A stretch of DNA of 35,419 nucleotides from DATKPA01 sp051955985 (GTDB lineage: Bacteria > Planctomycetota > Phycisphaerae > WQYP01), in the NCBI GenBank assembly GCA_051955985.1, contig JBQCGD010000060.1:1-35419 (forward strand), written 5' to 3'. Both the position numbers and the translations under genes were made by a program. The notes under the pieces are model-generated. The model made no database searches. It saw only the letters and a list, made by a program, of their open reading frames with translations, and was not told where the DNA came from. Position 1 is the stretch's first letter. Each line of letters starts with the position of its first letter. Positions 14,908-24,101 of the stretch are shown in pieces.

Positions 14908-17703
14908 ATGATTACGCAATCCCGGAAGCGCACTCTATCGATCGAAAACCTGGAATCACGATTCAACTTGTCGACGCTTGGTACGTCGATCATCCCGAAA
15001 GTGCAAACGGTGAGCCCGTCGTATTCGACGTACCGGAGCACCTATATTCCGACGCAAAAAAGCACGCTGAAGCTGGCGAGCACGGCCACGACTGTGAAGA
15101 AGACGATGCCTGCGGCCGCAATTGCGACAAAGACCGCGACGAAAGTGAGTGCAGCGGCGACGACGACGGATACAACGTCGCAGTCGCTGATGTTCGGCGA
15201 CACGTCGATCGGGGCGGGGACGACATCGGTGGGGCTGACCTCCTATTCTGTGATGAATGGGGCAAAGATTGAATATGTGAACGGCTCGCCGGACATCGGC
15301 TACATGTCGAATTCCGGTGCGGACATCGAGTACTCGCTGAACGTGGCCACGGCGGGGTCGTACACGCTGAACCTGGGGGTGGCATCGCCGTACAACAGCA
15401 GCTTCACGGCTTCGGTGAACGGCGGGGTGCAGGCGAATTTCTCCTTCAATTCGACGCATGACTGGCAGAAGTACACGACGACGAGCCAGCGCGTGACGCT
15501 GAACGCGGGGACGAACGTGCTGAAGATTTCGCCGACGAACGGGTCGGTGTTCAACATCAACGCGATCTCGCTGTCGCAGGCATCAACGACGGGAGCGTCG
15601 AAGGTGACGACGGTGGGGAATTCGGCGAGCGTGCCGGTGAGCAACTATTCGGCCATTTCGAACTGCCAATTGGAGACGCAGTGGAATGGCGTGCAGGACA
15701 TCGGGTGTGTCTCGCCGTGGGGTTCGTACGTGGAGTACACGCTGAACGTGCAGTCTGCGGGAAATTACAACGTCGGGATCAACACGTCGGCGCCGACGTG
15801 GTCGTCGGCGGATCTGTCGGTGAACGGTGCGAAGCAGGCATCGTATGCGTTCAACCAGACGGGCGGCTGGGCATCGTTCAACAACACGACGACGCACCAG
15901 GTCTACCTGCCGGCGGGCACGGTGACGCTGCGGCTGGCGTCGACGGGCGGGACGCAGTACAACATCGGCGGGATCAATGTGGCGGCGGTCGGTTCGACCA
16001 CAACCACGTCGAACAACGCGACGACGACCCCGGCAGCGAGCCCGACGAGCGTGGGGAACGCCACGGCGAGCGTGCCGGTGACGAGTTACTCGGCGATTTC
16101 AAACTCGCAAATGGAATACGTGAACGGTTCGCCGGACATCGGGTATGTCTCGCCCTCGGGTTCGTACGTGGAATACACGTTGAACGTGCAGACGGCGGGG
16201 AACTACAGCGTGGGTCTCGGGATGGCGGCACCTTCGACGGCATCGGCGACGGTGTCGGTGAACGGATCGTCGGGCGGGACGTACACGGTGAGTCCGACGG
16301 GGGGCTGGCAGAACTACAAGACGGTTGCGAACACGATGTATCTTCCGTCGGGGACGGTGAAGCTGCGGGTCAGTTCGACGCCGGGCACGACGTACAACCT
16401 GAACGGGATTGCGGTTTCGCCGTCGTCGAGCACGACGGTGACCACACCCACCACGCCCACCACACCGACGACTCCCACCACGCCCACCACGCCGACGACC
16501 ACCACGAACAACGGGTCGGGCTTCGACGCCTCGGTGAACACGCAGTGGATGACTTCGTTCAACCAACTGAACATCGTGGCGGGCTCGCAGAGCGACAACA
16601 TTGTGGTGTCGCAGTCGGGCAGCACGATCTATGTGAACGTCAATGGCGTGACGAATTCGTACACGGGTTCCTATGGGAACATCGTGGTGAAGGCGGGTTC
16701 AGGCGGCGACAACATCACGGTGGATGGGTCGGTGAACGTGGCGACGCTGCTGTATGGCGGGTCGGGCAACGACACGCTGAAGAATTACACGTCCGGGAAC
16801 GCCACGATCGTTTCGATCGGCGGCGGTTATGACACGCTGGCGGGGAACGGGAAGAACACGGCGTTCTGGGCGGATTCCGGCGACGGGGTGAATGCCTCCG
16901 GGACGGAATATGCGATCGGCGGCGTGCACTCGGTGTCGAGCTTCTGGGGCGGCGTGAGCACGCAGCTGCAGGGGCAGAACCTGTCGGACCCGGCAGGGAC
17001 GGGGGCGACGACGCGGATTGCGAATGCGAGCTTCTGGGGAACGGGCCCGACGGTGTCGGACATCAACCAGGGGCAGGTGTCGGACTGCTTCTTCCTGGGG
17101 TCGGTGCAGACGCTGGCGAACAACAATCCGTCGGCACTGCGGCAGATGGCAGTGGACCTGGGCGACGGGACGTACGCGGTGCAGTTCAAGCGGGGCGGAG
17201 CGACGACGTACGTGCGTGTGGACGGCGACTTGCCGTCGAACGGGTATTACGCGAACGGCCTGATGTACGAGCATCCCGGCGCGTCCGGAGACATCTGGGC
17301 GGCGGTGATGGAAAAAGCGTACGCGGAGTACCGGACGGGTGCGTGGAATTACTCCTCGCTGAACAACGGATACTTCGGGTCGGTGTTCTCGGATCTGGGC
17401 GTCGGGTACTCGGCGTTCGGGAGCGGCGGCGCGAACTTCAACAACATCGTGAACGCCCTGAACAGCGGCAAGGGCGTGACGATCGGCACGAATAGCGGGA
17501 TCGTGGGTGGCGCCCCCTTGATCGGGTACCACACGTACACGGTGACCTCGGCGTGGAACTCGGGCGGCACACAGTATGTGCAGTTGCGCAACCCGTGGGG
17601 CTATGACGGCACCGGGAACGACGGGAACTCCGGCGACGCGCTGGTCACGATGACGCTCGGACAGCTCAACCAGAACCTGCAGGCGGGTGCGATCCTGGCG
17701 TAA
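14908..17703 (+). CDS. Secreted multi-domain calpain-like (family C2) cysteine protease, 931 aa
   Basis: The N-terminus has RTLSIENLESRFNLS, like the LExLExR motif seen at the start of planctomycete exported proteins. Three related modules of about 125 residues (near 110-235, 250-375, 395-510; each with YVNGSPDIGY-like and SYVEYTLNV-like strands) look like CBM6/CBM35-type carbohydrate-binding beta-sandwiches. A Thr-Pro repeat linker spans 511-531, then an RTX-like Gly/Asp segment (LLYGGSGNDTL, about 614). The C-terminal domain (about 707-931) has the calpain triad: C727 in QGQVSDCFFLGS, H875 in GYHTYTV, N895 in LRNPWGYDG. Spacing matches calpains. GGAG at 14895-14898 supports ATG 14908 over 14851. 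It probably acts outside the cell on polysaccharide-bound proteins; the substrate is unknown. Confidence 0.9.
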   Translation: MITQSRKRTLSIENLESRFNLSTLGTSIIPKVQTVSPSYSTYRSTYIPTQKSTLKLASTATTVKKTMPAAAIATKTATKVSAAATTTDTTSQSLMFGDTSIGAGTTSVGLTSYSVMNGAKIEYVNGSPDIGYMSNSGADIEYSLNVATAGSYTLNLGVASPYNSSFTASVNGGVQANFSFNSTHDWQKYTTTSQRVTLNAGTNVLKISPTNGSVFNINAISLSQASTTGASKVTTVGNSASVPVSNYSAISNCQLETQWNGVQDIGCVSPWGSYVEYTLNVQSAGNYNVGINTSAPTWSSADLSVNGAKQASYAFNQTGGWASFNNTTTHQVYLPAGTVTLRLASTGGTQYNIGGINVAAVGSTTTTSNNATTTPAASPTSVGNATASVPVTSYSAISNSQMEYVNGSPDIGYVSPSGSYVEYTLNVQTAGNYSVGLGMAAPSTASATVSVNGSSGGTYTVSPTGGWQNYKTVANTMYLPSGTVKLRVSSTPGTTYNLNGIAVSPSSSTTVTTPTTPTTPTTPTTPTTPTTTTNNGSGFDASVNTQWMTSFNQLNIVAGSQSDNIVVSQSGSTIYVNVNGVTNSYTGSYGNIVVKAGSGGDNITVDGSVNVATLLYGGSGNDTLKNYTSGNATIVSIGGGYDTLAGNGKNTAFWADSGDGVNASGTEYAIGGVHSVSSFWGGVSTQLQGQNLSDPAGTGATTRIANASFWGTGPTVSDINQGQVSDCFFLGSVQTLANNNPSALRQMAVDLGDGTYAVQFKRGGATTYVRVDGDLPSNGYYANGLMYEHPGASGDIWAAVMEKAYAEYRTGAWNYSSLNNGYFGSVFSDLGVGYSAFGSGGANFNNIVNALNSGKGVTIGTNSGIVGGAPLIGYHTYTVTSAWNSGGTQYVQLRNPWGYDGTGNDGNSGDALVTMTLGQLNQNLQAGAILA

Positions 17704-17728
17704 GGTTCGGTAAAAAAGTTTCCTTCCG

Positions 17729-17776
17729 GAGCGGAGGTTCGCAGGCATGTATTGATGCGGACCTCCGCTCTTTTTT
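17729..17776 (+). terminator. Rho-independent terminator of the calpain-like gene
   Basis: A 14 bp stem with one T-G wobble (17729-17742 with 17757-17770), a 14-base loop and six T (17771-17776), starting 26 bases after the stop codon. Confidence 0.9.
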
Positions 17777-17860
17777 GCGCGGGGTTCAGATGGCGGGTAT
17801 TGGTCATCGGGCCGACTACCCCTTTCCCCCCCAACCGCTGTCTGAAGGCGCAGCGCCGCA

Positions 17861-18760
17861 TCAGGGGAGGAGATCCGCGGCGGCGGCGTTTTGTTCGAGT
17901 TGTGCAGGGGATTTGCAGCCGGGGATGACGCACCGGACGACGGGATTCTGCAGGCACCAGGCGAGCGCCCATTGGGACATCGGGACGCCGGGGGGGACTT
18001 CGGACTGCTGGATCTGCTGGACTTCGGCGAGGCGTTCATCGATGTTTTTGGATTGCCACTTGGTGCGGACGTCGTTTTCGGGAAAGCGGTCGCCGGGCTT
18101 GTACTTGCCGGAGAGGAAGCCGGAGGCGAGGGGGACGCGGGCGAGGACGCCGATGTTGTTTTGCCGGCAGAGGGGGAAGAGGAGGGTTTCGGCTTTGCGG
18201 TCGAGACGGTTGTAGACGACCTGTGCGGTTTCGATGTGGAAGTCGTCGGCGTGATCGAGCTGAAAGGTGTTGTCTACGGCGGCGCGGATGGAGTTGCCGA
18301 TGTGTCGGATTTTTCCGGCGGCCTGGGCTTTGAGGAGGACGGTGCGGACTTCGGCGTTGAGGAATTCCTTGTCGCCCCAGGAGTGGTACTGGTAGAGGTC
18401 GATGTAATCGGTCTGGAGGGCGCGGAGGGAGTCTTCGAGTTGCTGCTGGACGTCGGCGGGGGAACGGGGCTCGGTGCGGTTGAAGTTGGAGAGGAAGCGG
18501 TGGCCGAACTTGGTGGCGATGACGAATTTGTCGCGGGCGTTGAGGTCTTTGAGGGCCTGGCCGATGAGGGCTTCGGAGGTGTGATCGCCGTAGCATTCGG
18601 CGGTGTCGATGAAGTTGACGCCGAGGTCGAGGGCTTTCTGGAAGATGGGGGTGACCTGGGGCTGGGTGTAGTTGATGGCCCATTCGCCGCCGAATTGCCA
18701 AGTGCCGATGCCGATGACGGAGATGCGGAGGCCGGATTTGCCGAGGGTACGGTATTTCAT
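17861..18760 (-). CDS. Aldo/keto reductase, 299 aa
   Basis: A TIM-barrel NADPH-dependent oxidoreductase reducing aldehydes or ketones. The catalytic tetrad is visible: D52 and Y57 (IDTAECYG), K84 (IATKFG) and H126 (YQYHSWG). The C-terminal NADPH-binding part includes VPLASGFLSGKY and VIPGCKSPAQLEQN. Length and start (MKYRTLGKSGLRISVIGIGTW-like opening) fit the YajO/general stress AKR subgroup. The frame extends upstream to 18898, but ATG 18760 matches the family and is preceded by AAGGAA. It is monocistronic, convergent with the calpain-like gene. The substrate is unknown. Confidence 0.93.
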   Translation of the reverse strand: MKYRTLGKSGLRISVIGIGTWQFGGEWAINYTQPQVTPIFQKALDLGVNFIDTAECYGDHTSEALIGQALKDLNARDKFVIATKFGHRFLSNFNRTEPRSPADVQQQLEDSLRALQTDYIDLYQYHSWGDKEFLNAEVRTVLLKAQAAGKIRHIGNSIRAAVDNTFQLDHADDFHIETAQVVYNRLDRKAETLLFPLCRQNNIGVLARVPLASGFLSGKYKPGDRFPENDVRTKWQSKNIDERLAEVQQIQQSEVPPGVPMSQWALAWCLQNPVVRCVIPGCKSPAQLEQNAAAADLLP

Positions 18761-19061
18761 CTGTAGTTCCTTGTCGGGAGAGCGGGAGCCTTGGTTGGAA
18801 ATGGCGAGTGTACGCGAATGCAAATGGTGTGCGAATGGCGGGATTGCATGGAAAAGCGGCAAGGTGACACGGGGAGGGTGGCGGTGCTTTTGTCGCAAGC
18901 AGGGGCGCGGGCACGTTTGAGAAGCGTCGGGTGTGTCATGAGCGATGCAAATGCATTATTGACAGACGATTACGGTCCATCGGGAGTCGATCAGGGGGGC
19001 TGGCATGGGTTTCGCTTTGGAGGCAAGCGGCTGACTCTGAGAGGGTAAATGGAGTTCTGGT
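18761..19061. other. Intergenic region between divergent aldo/keto reductase and small membrane gene
   Basis: About 300 bases without a supported gene. It should contain the promoters of both flanking divergent genes, but no confident -35/-10 pair was found. Confidence 0.4.
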
Positions 19062-19241
19062 ATGCCGCGTGAGAAACGGAAGCTGGTGTTGTCGGATGTG
19101 GGGGATTCGGAAGTGCCGCTGCCGGGGACGAGGCCGTTGGCGCTGACGCAGAATTTTTTCTGGGTGATGGTGGGGTGCCTGGTGGTGGTGCAGTCGGTGC
19201 CGCTGGCGGTGGCGTGGGTGGCGAGCACGATTTTGCGATGA
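19062..19241 (+). CDS. Small single-pass membrane protein, 59 aa
   Basis: ATG 19062 has GGAG at 19051-19054, seven bases upstream. The product starts MPREKRKLVLSDVGDSEVPL, a charged N-terminus, and has a hydrophobic Val/Leu/Ala/Trp stretch at about residues 32-55, ending ASTILR. This is one transmembrane helix, probably with a cytoplasmic N-terminus. Its codons end mainly in G, as in other plus-strand genes right of 3.9 kb, which supports real coding. The family is not recognised. The following 190 bases to the kinase gene contain a short hairpin GAGAATC/GATTCTC at 19381-19400 but no T-tract. Confidence 0.55.
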   Translation: MPREKRKLVLSDVGDSEVPLPGTRPLALTQNFFWVMVGCLVVVQSVPLAVAWVASTILR

Positions 19242-19429
19242 GGGGGTGGGAGTCTCGAGGGGAGCGGGCGGCGAATTTGTTATGCGGGTGTGGAACGGTG
19301 CCCGAGGAATCGGCAGGGAACCATTGGCACTCTGCGGACGGGATGCCGGTGTGTCGGGAGGGAGAGTAGGGGTCGGGCCGGAGAATCGTCGAAGATTCTC
19401 TGTGAACGGGCGGGCAAGGGGGCTGCGAG

Positions 19430-21028
19430 TCAGCGGTCGGTGGTGACGCGCTGGATGACTTGCTCGAGGACTTCGAGGCTGACAGGCTTGGTCAGGTGCG
19501 TGGCGAAGCCGGCTTCGGAGCTTTTGCGCATATCAACATCCTGCCCGAAGCCGCTGAGGGCGATGCCCTTAAGGTTAAAGCGGGAGGCGAGGTTCCGCAT
19601 GACGTCGAGGCCGCTGCCGTCGGGGAGGCCGATGTCGGAGAGGAGGAGGTCGAATTTTTCGTGTTCGGCGGCGGCGATGGCTTCCTTGACGGTGGAAGCA
19701 GTAGTGACGAGACAACCGAGCGAGTGAAGGAGCTTGACGAGGACGCGGCGGGTGTCGACGTGATCTTCGACGAGGAGGATGCGGGCATTTTTCGTCCGGC
19801 CCTGCGGAGGGGGCAGCTCGTGGGGAGCGGGGCTGGTGCTGGGGGTGACTTCGTTGAATCGAAGGGTGAAAGTTGCGCCTTTGTTGTGGCCCTCGCTGGT
19901 GACGGAGACGCTGGCCTTGTGCATTTCGACGAGGGATTTGACGATGGAGAGGCCGAGCCCGAGGCCGCCGAACTGGCGGGTAACGGTCTGCTCTCCCTGT
20001 TCGAAGGGCTTGAAGAGGCGGGGGAGGGCCTCCGGGTCGATACCGATGCCCGTATCGGCGATTTCGATTTTGATCGCACCATTTTCATTGGCGGTACGGA
20101 GGGTGATGGTGCCGCCCTCGGGAGTGAACTTGACCGCATTGGAAAGGATGTTGAGGAGAATCTGCTGGAAGCGGCCGGCGTCGGCCCAGATTTGGGGGCG
20201 TTTGGCGTGGAGGGAGAGAGCGATGGTGAGGCGTTTTTCCTCAACGTGGGGGGTGAGCATGGTGACGAGATTTCGCAGGACGGCGTGGACGTCGACGATT
20301 TCGAGGCGGAGCTGGATTTTGCCGCGGGCAATGCGGGTGAGATCCAGGAGGTCGTCAACGAGGCGGGCCTCGGTTTCGATGTTGCGGCGGATCATGCGGG
20401 TGAGTTCGAGCGCCTGTTCGGGGAGGCTGGAGTCGCGTTCGAGGAGGCTCATGGCGGCGAGGACGGGTGTGAGCGGCGTGCGTAATTCGTGGGAGAGGAT
20501 GCTGAGGAAGCGGTCTTTGGCGCGGTTGGCGTTTTCCGCTTCGAGGCGAGCGTGTTCGGCATCCTGCTTCGCGGTTTCGGCGACGCGGCGGGCCTGTTCG
20601 GCGGCATCTTTGGCGGCGACGATCTGTGCCTCGAACTGTTTCTGACTGGTGATGTCGCGGGCGATCTTGGAGGCCCCGATGATGGAGCCGGAGGCGTCAC
20701 GAACCGGGGAGATGGTGACGGAGATGTCGATGAGGCGGCCTTCCTTGGTGACGCGGACGGTTTCGAAGTGCTCGATGCGTTCGCCAGCGCGGATGCGCGC
20801 GAGGATATTGGGTTCTTCGCCGAGGCGGTCGGGTGGGATGATGATGGTGATGGGTTTGCCGATGACTTCGTCGGCCGCCCAGCCGAAGATGCGTTCGGCG
20901 CCCTTGTTCCAGGTTTGAATGACGCCATCGAGCGTTTTGCTGACGATGGCGTCATCGGAGGATTCGATGATAGCGGCAAGGCGAGCTTGGGCTTCGTCAG
21001 GGTGTGGGTAGAGGTGATGGGTAGGCAT
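19430..21028 (-). CDS. PAS-domain hybrid sensor histidine kinase/response regulator, 532 aa
   Basis: Cytoplasmic, with no transmembrane segment. Domains in order: PAS (about 15-130, IESSDDAIVSKTLDGVIQTW start), a coiled coil of Ala/Glu/Arg heptads (135-170), HisKA with H180 in SILSHELRTPL, HATPase_c with N-box around 293-297 (ILSNAVKF), G1 box IADTGIGID (323-331) and G2 box GGLGLGLS (354-361), then a receiver domain with D422 of the acidic pocket, phosphoacceptor D465 (LLLSDIGLPD) and K514. The phosphate would pass from H180 to D465. No DNA-binding output domain is present. Start ATG 21028 follows GGAG; the frame extends to 21142 but that part is not conserved. The signal sensed by PAS is unknown. 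Confidence 0.93.
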   Translation of the reverse strand: MPTHHLYPHPDEAQARLAAIIESSDDAIVSKTLDGVIQTWNKGAERIFGWAADEVIGKPITIIIPPDRLGEEPNILARIRAGERIEHFETVRVTKEGRLIDISVTISPVRDASGSIIGASKIARDITSQKQFEAQIVAAKDAAEQARRVAETAKQDAEHARLEAENANRAKDRFLSILSHELRTPLTPVLAAMSLLERDSSLPEQALELTRMIRRNIETEARLVDDLLDLTRIARGKIQLRLEIVDVHAVLRNLVTMLTPHVEEKRLTIALSLHAKRPQIWADAGRFQQILLNILSNAVKFTPEGGTITLRTANENGAIKIEIADTGIGIDPEALPRLFKPFEQGEQTVTRQFGGLGLGLSIVKSLVEMHKASVSVTSEGHNKGATFTLRFNEVTPSTSPAPHELPPPQGRTKNARILLVEDHVDTRRVLVKLLHSLGCLVTTASTVKEAIAAAEHEKFDLLLSDIGLPDGSGLDVMRNLASRFNLKGIALSGFGQDVDMRKSSEAGFATHLTKPVSLEVLEQVIQRVTTDR

Positions 21029-21257
21029 TAAGGCTCCAAGATGGCCTGTGGAGGGGGCGAGAGAGTGCGACAATGGCGCATGGGCGCGAATACCGGGCCA
21101 CTTGGATGGGGAGCTTCTGTGGAGCTGAGATGCAACTTGCATCTACGTCAATGGTAACAGCGTTTATCAGGGGCCGATCGCATTTGCCGACGCCCAGCAA
21201 CTGGTGGGAACTTTTGACGGGGGGCAAGTCAATCCCTGGGCGGACAGAGGGCGGGCG

Positions 21258-22406
21258 CTACGAAAGATCGCGGGCAGGTCGTGCGGAGGAGAATCTGGCG
21301 AGCCACTGGTCGTAGGCAACGGGTGAGATTTCGCTGGGCTTGATTTCGCTGCGGCCGCCCCAGAAGACGTTGGTGTAGGAGACGGGGATGCCGATTTCCT
21401 TGAGGTGGGCGTCGATGGCGGCTTTGTGGGCGAGGACGGTGTCGCGGTCGGTGCCGTGGGCGACGCCCATGACGTTGACGTTGTTGAACTCGGGGCCGCC
21501 CTCGCGCCAGTAGGCGTGCGTCATGATGTGGAAGCGGCCGACCTGCTGGCCGGTCTCGATTTCGCGGCCTTCGGGGACGGCCCAGTGGAAGAGGGCGTTG
21601 TACTGGGTGACGCGTTCGCCGGCGGCGTTGGGTTTGACGTGTTCGAGGAAAGTAGAGAAGCGGCCAATGACGCGGCGGGCATGGAGGGCGTGGGCGACCT
21701 TGAGGAATTCGTCGAGGGGGACAGAAGCTTCGTTGGCGCGGTCGAGCCAGAAGTGGGGGCCGGGGCGGGTGAGGGCGGCTTCGATTTCTTGGGGTTCGAA
21801 TTCCCGCTTAAGAGCGGTGAGGACGCGCCATTCTTCGGGGGAGAGGTGAACGTATTCGGTATTTTTGGGTTCGGCGAGTTCATCGGATTTGGAGCCGGGC
21901 TCCATGCCGCGACGGCGGACGTGTCCGACGCCGAGGGCAAAAACGCGCTTGGCGGGCATCAATTTGAAGGATTCGGCGCCGGTGAGCTGGCAGAGGAGCT
22001 GGCAGTGCGATTCCATGGAGTGACCGTCGGGGACTTTGAGGGTGGTCCAGAGACGGTATTGGGAGCCGGGGGTTTCCTTGTCGGTGGAGCGGATGACGAT
22101 GTGGCCGGAGAAGGGGTCCTGTTCCCACATGAATTCGAAGGCGGCGTTCAGTTTTTCGGGAGGGACTTTCCAAGCGACGAGTGCGCCGCGGGCGAGGTTG
22201 ATGGACATGAGGGTCTGGCGGACGCGGCGGATGGTGCCGGCACGGAGCATGGCGGCGATGCGTTCGATGACGAGGGGGCGCGGGAGGCCGGAGAGATGGG
22301 CGATTTCGGTGAGGGGGTCGGGGAGGAAGCCCTGGATTTTGTCTTCGGAGACTGCGAGGAGGCGGGCGTTGGTGGGGTCGGCGGTTTCGATGGGAGTGGC
22401 GGTCAT
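21258..22406 (-). CDS. Fused two-domain siroheme decarboxylase-like protein (AhbA/AhbB or NirD/L type, AsnC family), 382 aa
   Basis: Two Lrp/AsnC-like units in tandem. The first (about 10-165) has a winged-helix region (LSGLPRPLVIERIAAMLRAG) and the RRVRQTLMSINLARGALVAWKVP strand. The second (about 195-340) repeats the plan, with RRVIGRFSTFLEHVKPNA and YNALFHWAVPEG, the pattern of siroheme decarboxylases (GRF...H.K....N..W.VP). These enzymes convert siroheme to didecarboxysiroheme in the alternative heme or heme d1 pathway, normally as an AhbA-AhbB heterodimer of two short chains. A fusion would replace the dimer. Partner genes (ahbC, ahbD, nirJ) are not in this window. It could instead be annotated as an AsnC regulator. 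ATG 22406 with AAGG is preferred over 22436. Confidence 0.8.
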   Translation of the reverse strand: MTATPIETADPTNARLLAVSEDKIQGFLPDPLTEIAHLSGLPRPLVIERIAAMLRAGTIRRVRQTLMSINLARGALVAWKVPPEKLNAAFEFMWEQDPFSGHIVIRSTDKETPGSQYRLWTTLKVPDGHSMESHCQLLCQLTGAESFKLMPAKRVFALGVGHVRRRGMEPGSKSDELAEPKNTEYVHLSPEEWRVLTALKREFEPQEIEAALTRPGPHFWLDRANEASVPLDEFLKVAHALHARRVIGRFSTFLEHVKPNAAGERVTQYNALFHWAVPEGREIETGQQVGRFHIMTHAYWREGGPEFNNVNVMGVAHGTDRDTVLAHKAAIDAHLKEIGIPVSYTNVFWGGRSEIKPSEISPVAYDQWLARFSSARPARDLS

Positions 22407-22424
22407 GGAGGCCTTCGAAAAAAG

Positions 22425-22453
22425 CTCAAAACGCAAAACTCAAAACACAAAAC
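22425..22453. repeat. CAAAACNC-type octamer tandem repeat
   Basis: About three and a half units of an eight-base motif (CTCAAAAC, GCAAAACT, CAAAACAC, AAAAC) lie just upstream of the siroheme decarboxylase gene start. It is markedly AT-richer than the surroundings. Confidence 0.65.
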
Positions 22454-22621
22454 CTCAGTTTGAGAGCTGCGGCGTTGCGGTACCCAGATCAGGGGATTAT
22501 ATGAAATGCGGGGGGCGGCGTCGCGGGGCGGGTCGTGGTATTCTGTCTCAAATTCCAAGTCGATATCCGCGTACATAGCAGCGATGCGGTTGCGGATTTG
22601 CCTGACCAATTGGAGACGGAC

Positions 22622-23929
22622 ATGTTGAACGTGACGGCCGGTGGCGTTGCGGGCGTGATTGAGCGGGGACGGCGGTTTCATGCTGCGGGAAAACTGCGGG
22701 ATGCGGAGATGGCGTATCGGCAGGCACTGGGCATTCGGCCGGACCATCCGATCGCGTTGAACCTGCTCGGGGCGATCGCGATGCAGGTGGGACGGTTGCG
22801 CGAAGCGGAGGCGTGCTTCCGGCGTGCGGTGACGGTGGATGAGAATTTTGCAGAGGCGCACAATCACCTCGGGGCGGTGCTGGCAGCGCAACAACGGTGG
22901 GAGGAGGCGGAGAGAGAGTACGGGCGGGCGCTGACCATTCAGCCTCAATATGCGGAGGCGATGCACAACCTGGGGTTGCTGCTGGTGAAGACGAAGCGGG
23001 TGGAGCAGGGGATTGCAGCCTACCGGCGGTCGCTGGAGCGGATGCCGAAGTTCGCGGCAGCGCATTACAACCTGGGGATGGCGTTGCTGCAGGAGGGGAA
23101 GACAGAGGAGGCGTTGGAGAGCCATCAGCGGGCGGTGGAGTTGGATCCGCGTTTTACGGATTCGTTCGTGCACCTGGGGCGGGCGCTGCTGGGAAAGGGG
23201 CGAAAGGAGGAGGCGATCAAGGTGATGCGGCAGGGGATGGAGGTGCACCCGGCATCGCAGGAGCTCCGTTTCTTGCTGTCGGCCGCCACGGGAGACCAGC
23301 AGGTGAAGAACGCACCGCTGGGGTACGTCGCGGCGGTTTTTGAACATTACGCGCCGCGGTTTGATGAGCATTTGAAGTTCCTGGAATACCGCGGGCCGGA
23401 GTACCTGGTGGAGGCGGTGCGGGCGGCCGCGCCGGGCCGGAAGTTTGAGATGCTGGACGTCGGGTGCGGGACCGGATTGTGCGGTGTGGCATTCAAGGAA
23501 ATGACAACACGCCTGGTCGGCGTGGACCTGGCTGCCGCGATGGTGGCGCGGGCGCAGGCGCGCGGCATTTATGACGAGGTGGGGGTTGGGGAACTCGAAC
23601 AGTTGATGCGGGCGCGGGCGCAGGGGTTCGACCTGGTGGTGGCGGGCGATGTATTTGTCTATGTGGGCGAACTGGAGGGCGTGTTTTCGGCGGTGCGAGC
23701 GACCTTGCGGGACGGGGGCTTATTTGCATTCACCACGGAAAAGGCGGAGGGCGACCGGGTGGTGCTGCGGGAACAGATGAGGTACGCGCATCCGCTGGCC
23801 TACCTGGAAGAGCTGGGGCGGCGGCACGGGTTCGAGACGGTCAGCGTCGCGGAGAAGCCGCTGCGGAATGAGAACGCGAATCCGGTGGAGGGATTGGTGG
23901 TGGTGATGCGAAAAGTTCAGAATTCGTAA
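22622..23929 (+). CDS. TPR-repeat methyltransferase, 435 aa
   Basis: About six tetratricopeptide repeats cover residues 10-215 (AYRQALGIRPDHPIALNLLG and similar units), a protein-interaction scaffold. After a linker with VFEHYAPRFDEHL comes a class I SAM-dependent methyltransferase fold: motif I LDVGCGTG at 278-285, then VGVDLAAAMVARA and FDLVVAGDVFVYVGEL. This combination, including the FDEHL pre-motif, is typical of TPR-linked methyltransferases of planctomycetes and proteobacteria. The methyl acceptor is unknown. ATG 22622 is preceded by GGAG about 7 bases away; the frame is open to 22535. It is divergent from the siroheme decarboxylase gene and 172 bases upstream of uvrA. Confidence 0.9.
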   Translation: MLNVTAGGVAGVIERGRRFHAAGKLRDAEMAYRQALGIRPDHPIALNLLGAIAMQVGRLREAEACFRRAVTVDENFAEAHNHLGAVLAAQQRWEEAEREYGRALTIQPQYAEAMHNLGLLLVKTKRVEQGIAAYRRSLERMPKFAAAHYNLGMALLQEGKTEEALESHQRAVELDPRFTDSFVHLGRALLGKGRKEEAIKVMRQGMEVHPASQELRFLLSAATGDQQVKNAPLGYVAAVFEHYAPRFDEHLKFLEYRGPEYLVEAVRAAAPGRKFEMLDVGCGTGLCGVAFKEMTTRLVGVDLAAAMVARAQARGIYDEVGVGELEQLMRARAQGFDLVVAGDVFVYVGELEGVFSAVRATLRDGGLFAFTTEKAEGDRVVLREQMRYAHPLAYLEELGRRHGFETVSVAEKPLRNENANPVEGLVVVMRKVQNS

Positions 23930-24101
23930 GGAGAGTGGCCGCGTTTGGAAACGGGAGAACGGGGCGGCTACAATACGGGATTCATTAGGGTCTCTGCATG
24001 CGGCTCTCCACGGTCAAAATGCGCGTGGAGGATGAAGCTCAAGCGCAGTGGGAGCTCTTCCCGGCGATGCGGTCGCCGGTTTTCTACGGTTGGAGTCTGG
24101 A

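Noticed and set aside
19381..19400. Hairpin GAGAATC/GATTCTC after the 59 aa gene as a terminator
   Set aside because: The stem is only seven pairs and no T-tract follows on either strand.
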